The position numbers were made by a program, and so were the translations under genes. A stretch of DNA of 64,000 bases from Phlebotomus papatasi (lineage: Eukaryota; Arthropoda; Insecta; Diptera; Psychodidae). Location of the stretch: the NCBI RefSeq assembly GCF_024763615.1, contig NC_077224.1, positions 57,608,712-57,672,711 on the forward strand, read 5' to 3'. The notes under the pieces were generated by a model. It saw only the letters and a list, made by a program, of their open reading frames with translations, did no database searches and was not told the DNA's origin. Below are positions 63,236 through 64,000 of this stretch, in pieces; the stretch's first letter is position 1; each line of letters starts with the position of its first letter.

Positions 63236-63755
63236 TTAATCCTTTAAGGACGAATGGGACACCGGTGTCCCATAAAGAAAATAATTTTTCCTGTCTACGT
63301 GAAGTTATTTTTTCTTAATGTTTGTACGTAATTGCAAAGTAGAAGGTTGAAGGGATCTAGGATATTTTTTGTAAGACTCCAGCTATTTGCTATATAGTAA
63401 ATGTGTAAGCTCAAAAATGACGAATTTTTAAATTCACATAATGAAAATAAATTTTAAATATTTTTTATATTTCCAATTTTTTTTAAAGCAAAACCTTTTT
63501 GGGAAAAGAAACTAAAATACTCAAACATAATATTTTTCATTAGATTGAAAATTATTATTGATTAGTATTGTCAAAAAAATTACTTAAATTTTTAGTTTTT
63601 TTTGTCCCTATCGTTCATAGAGACAAAAAATACACCAAATCAGACTCTGTTGGCTTTTCAGCCAGATATAAAACCTTTTACTGGTTTTGTGCATTGGTTT
63701 AATTTTTATTACTGATTTTCGGTCCGCGAAAACTGTCTCGTCATTAAAGGGTTAA
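63236..63755. mobile_element. TTAA-flanked MITE, family II (520 bp)
   Basis: Left ttaatcctttaaggacgaat then gacaccggtgtccc; right tcattaaagggttaa. Lies in the SLC17 intron 26 bp from the splice acceptor. Confidence 0.88.
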
Positions 63756-63894
63756 GAACGAATGAGACACCGGTATTCCAAAAATAAAAACCAAATTTTC
63801 GGATCATTTAGAGGACAAAATAACTTTCTATAGTCAAAAAAAAGTTTTTGTTTTTGGTACACCGCTGTCCCACACGTCCTTTAATCAATAATCG
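63752..63894. mobile_element. Short TTAA element sharing a TTAA with its neighbour
   Basis: ttaagaacgaatgagacacc at the left and cccacacgtcctttaa at the right, 143 bp. Same end words as family II (ggacg, gacaccgg), with almost no interior. Its left TTAA is the right TTAA of 63236-63755. Confidence 0.7.
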
Positions 63895-64000
63895 AAGTAC
63901 AGTGGCAACAAGATAAATAGCACACCTTCAGCGATTTTCCTATTTTGATGTTTTATGATACAATATCAATCTTTTTACCTAATCATGCTTTATTTTTTAG

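Overview
This window looks like AT-rich genomic DNA from an insect, most likely a dipteran. It has split genes with GT..AG introns, AATAAA signals, dense small inverted-repeat transposons and insect-type gene content. A nematoceran such as a sand fly is my guess; nothing in the sequence proves it. No bacterial, phage or CRISPR features were found.

Layout. (1) 1-9485 (+): the 3' part of a TMEM16/anoctamin gene, four exons, 709 codons in the window. (2) 16038-17074 (+) and 19851-25984 (+): two tandem paralogues of a HAD-type phosphatase (PGP/PDXP-like). They share one phase-1 intron inside the catalytic DxDG motif, 62 bp in the first gene and 5.2 kb of repeats in the second. (3) 28924-57155 (-): a complete Ubr1-type N-recognin E3 ubiquitin ligase, five coding exons, 1809 codons after splicing, with UBR box, RING and C-terminal cap. 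Its introns hold most of the mobile DNA. (4) 58259-62798 (+): a complete Nsun4-type mitochondrial rRNA m5C methyltransferase, five exons, 490 residues, divergent from Ubr1 across a 1.1 kb shared upstream region. (5) 63004-63210 (-): the last exon of an SLC17-type transporter, convergent with Nsun4. The genes are housekeeping or membrane genes with no evident pathway in common; their relation is only by position (tandem, divergent, convergent).

The rest is largely transposon debris. It includes: a young 2.7 kb LTR retrotransposon with identical LTRs whose single ORF joins gag and protease to the integrase tail, with reverse transcriptase and the integrase core missing; a dead 1.3 kb mariner; a complete tRNA-derived SINE with a 12 bp target duplication; TTAA-flanked piggyBac-like MITEs in two families; TA-flanked CAGTAG-ended (pogo-like) MITEs, some nested; foldback elements; degenerate tandem arrays; and a cohort of TA-flanked elements with ends beginning GGG.

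The most interesting pattern is that last cohort. At least seven distinct families share the ends (TA then GGG) and the layout, but each carries its own short word repeated several times just inside both ends. Two of them contain decayed pogo/psq-type helix-turn-helix transposase sequence. This looks like a set of related transposons that have diversified their subterminal, probably transposase-binding, words.
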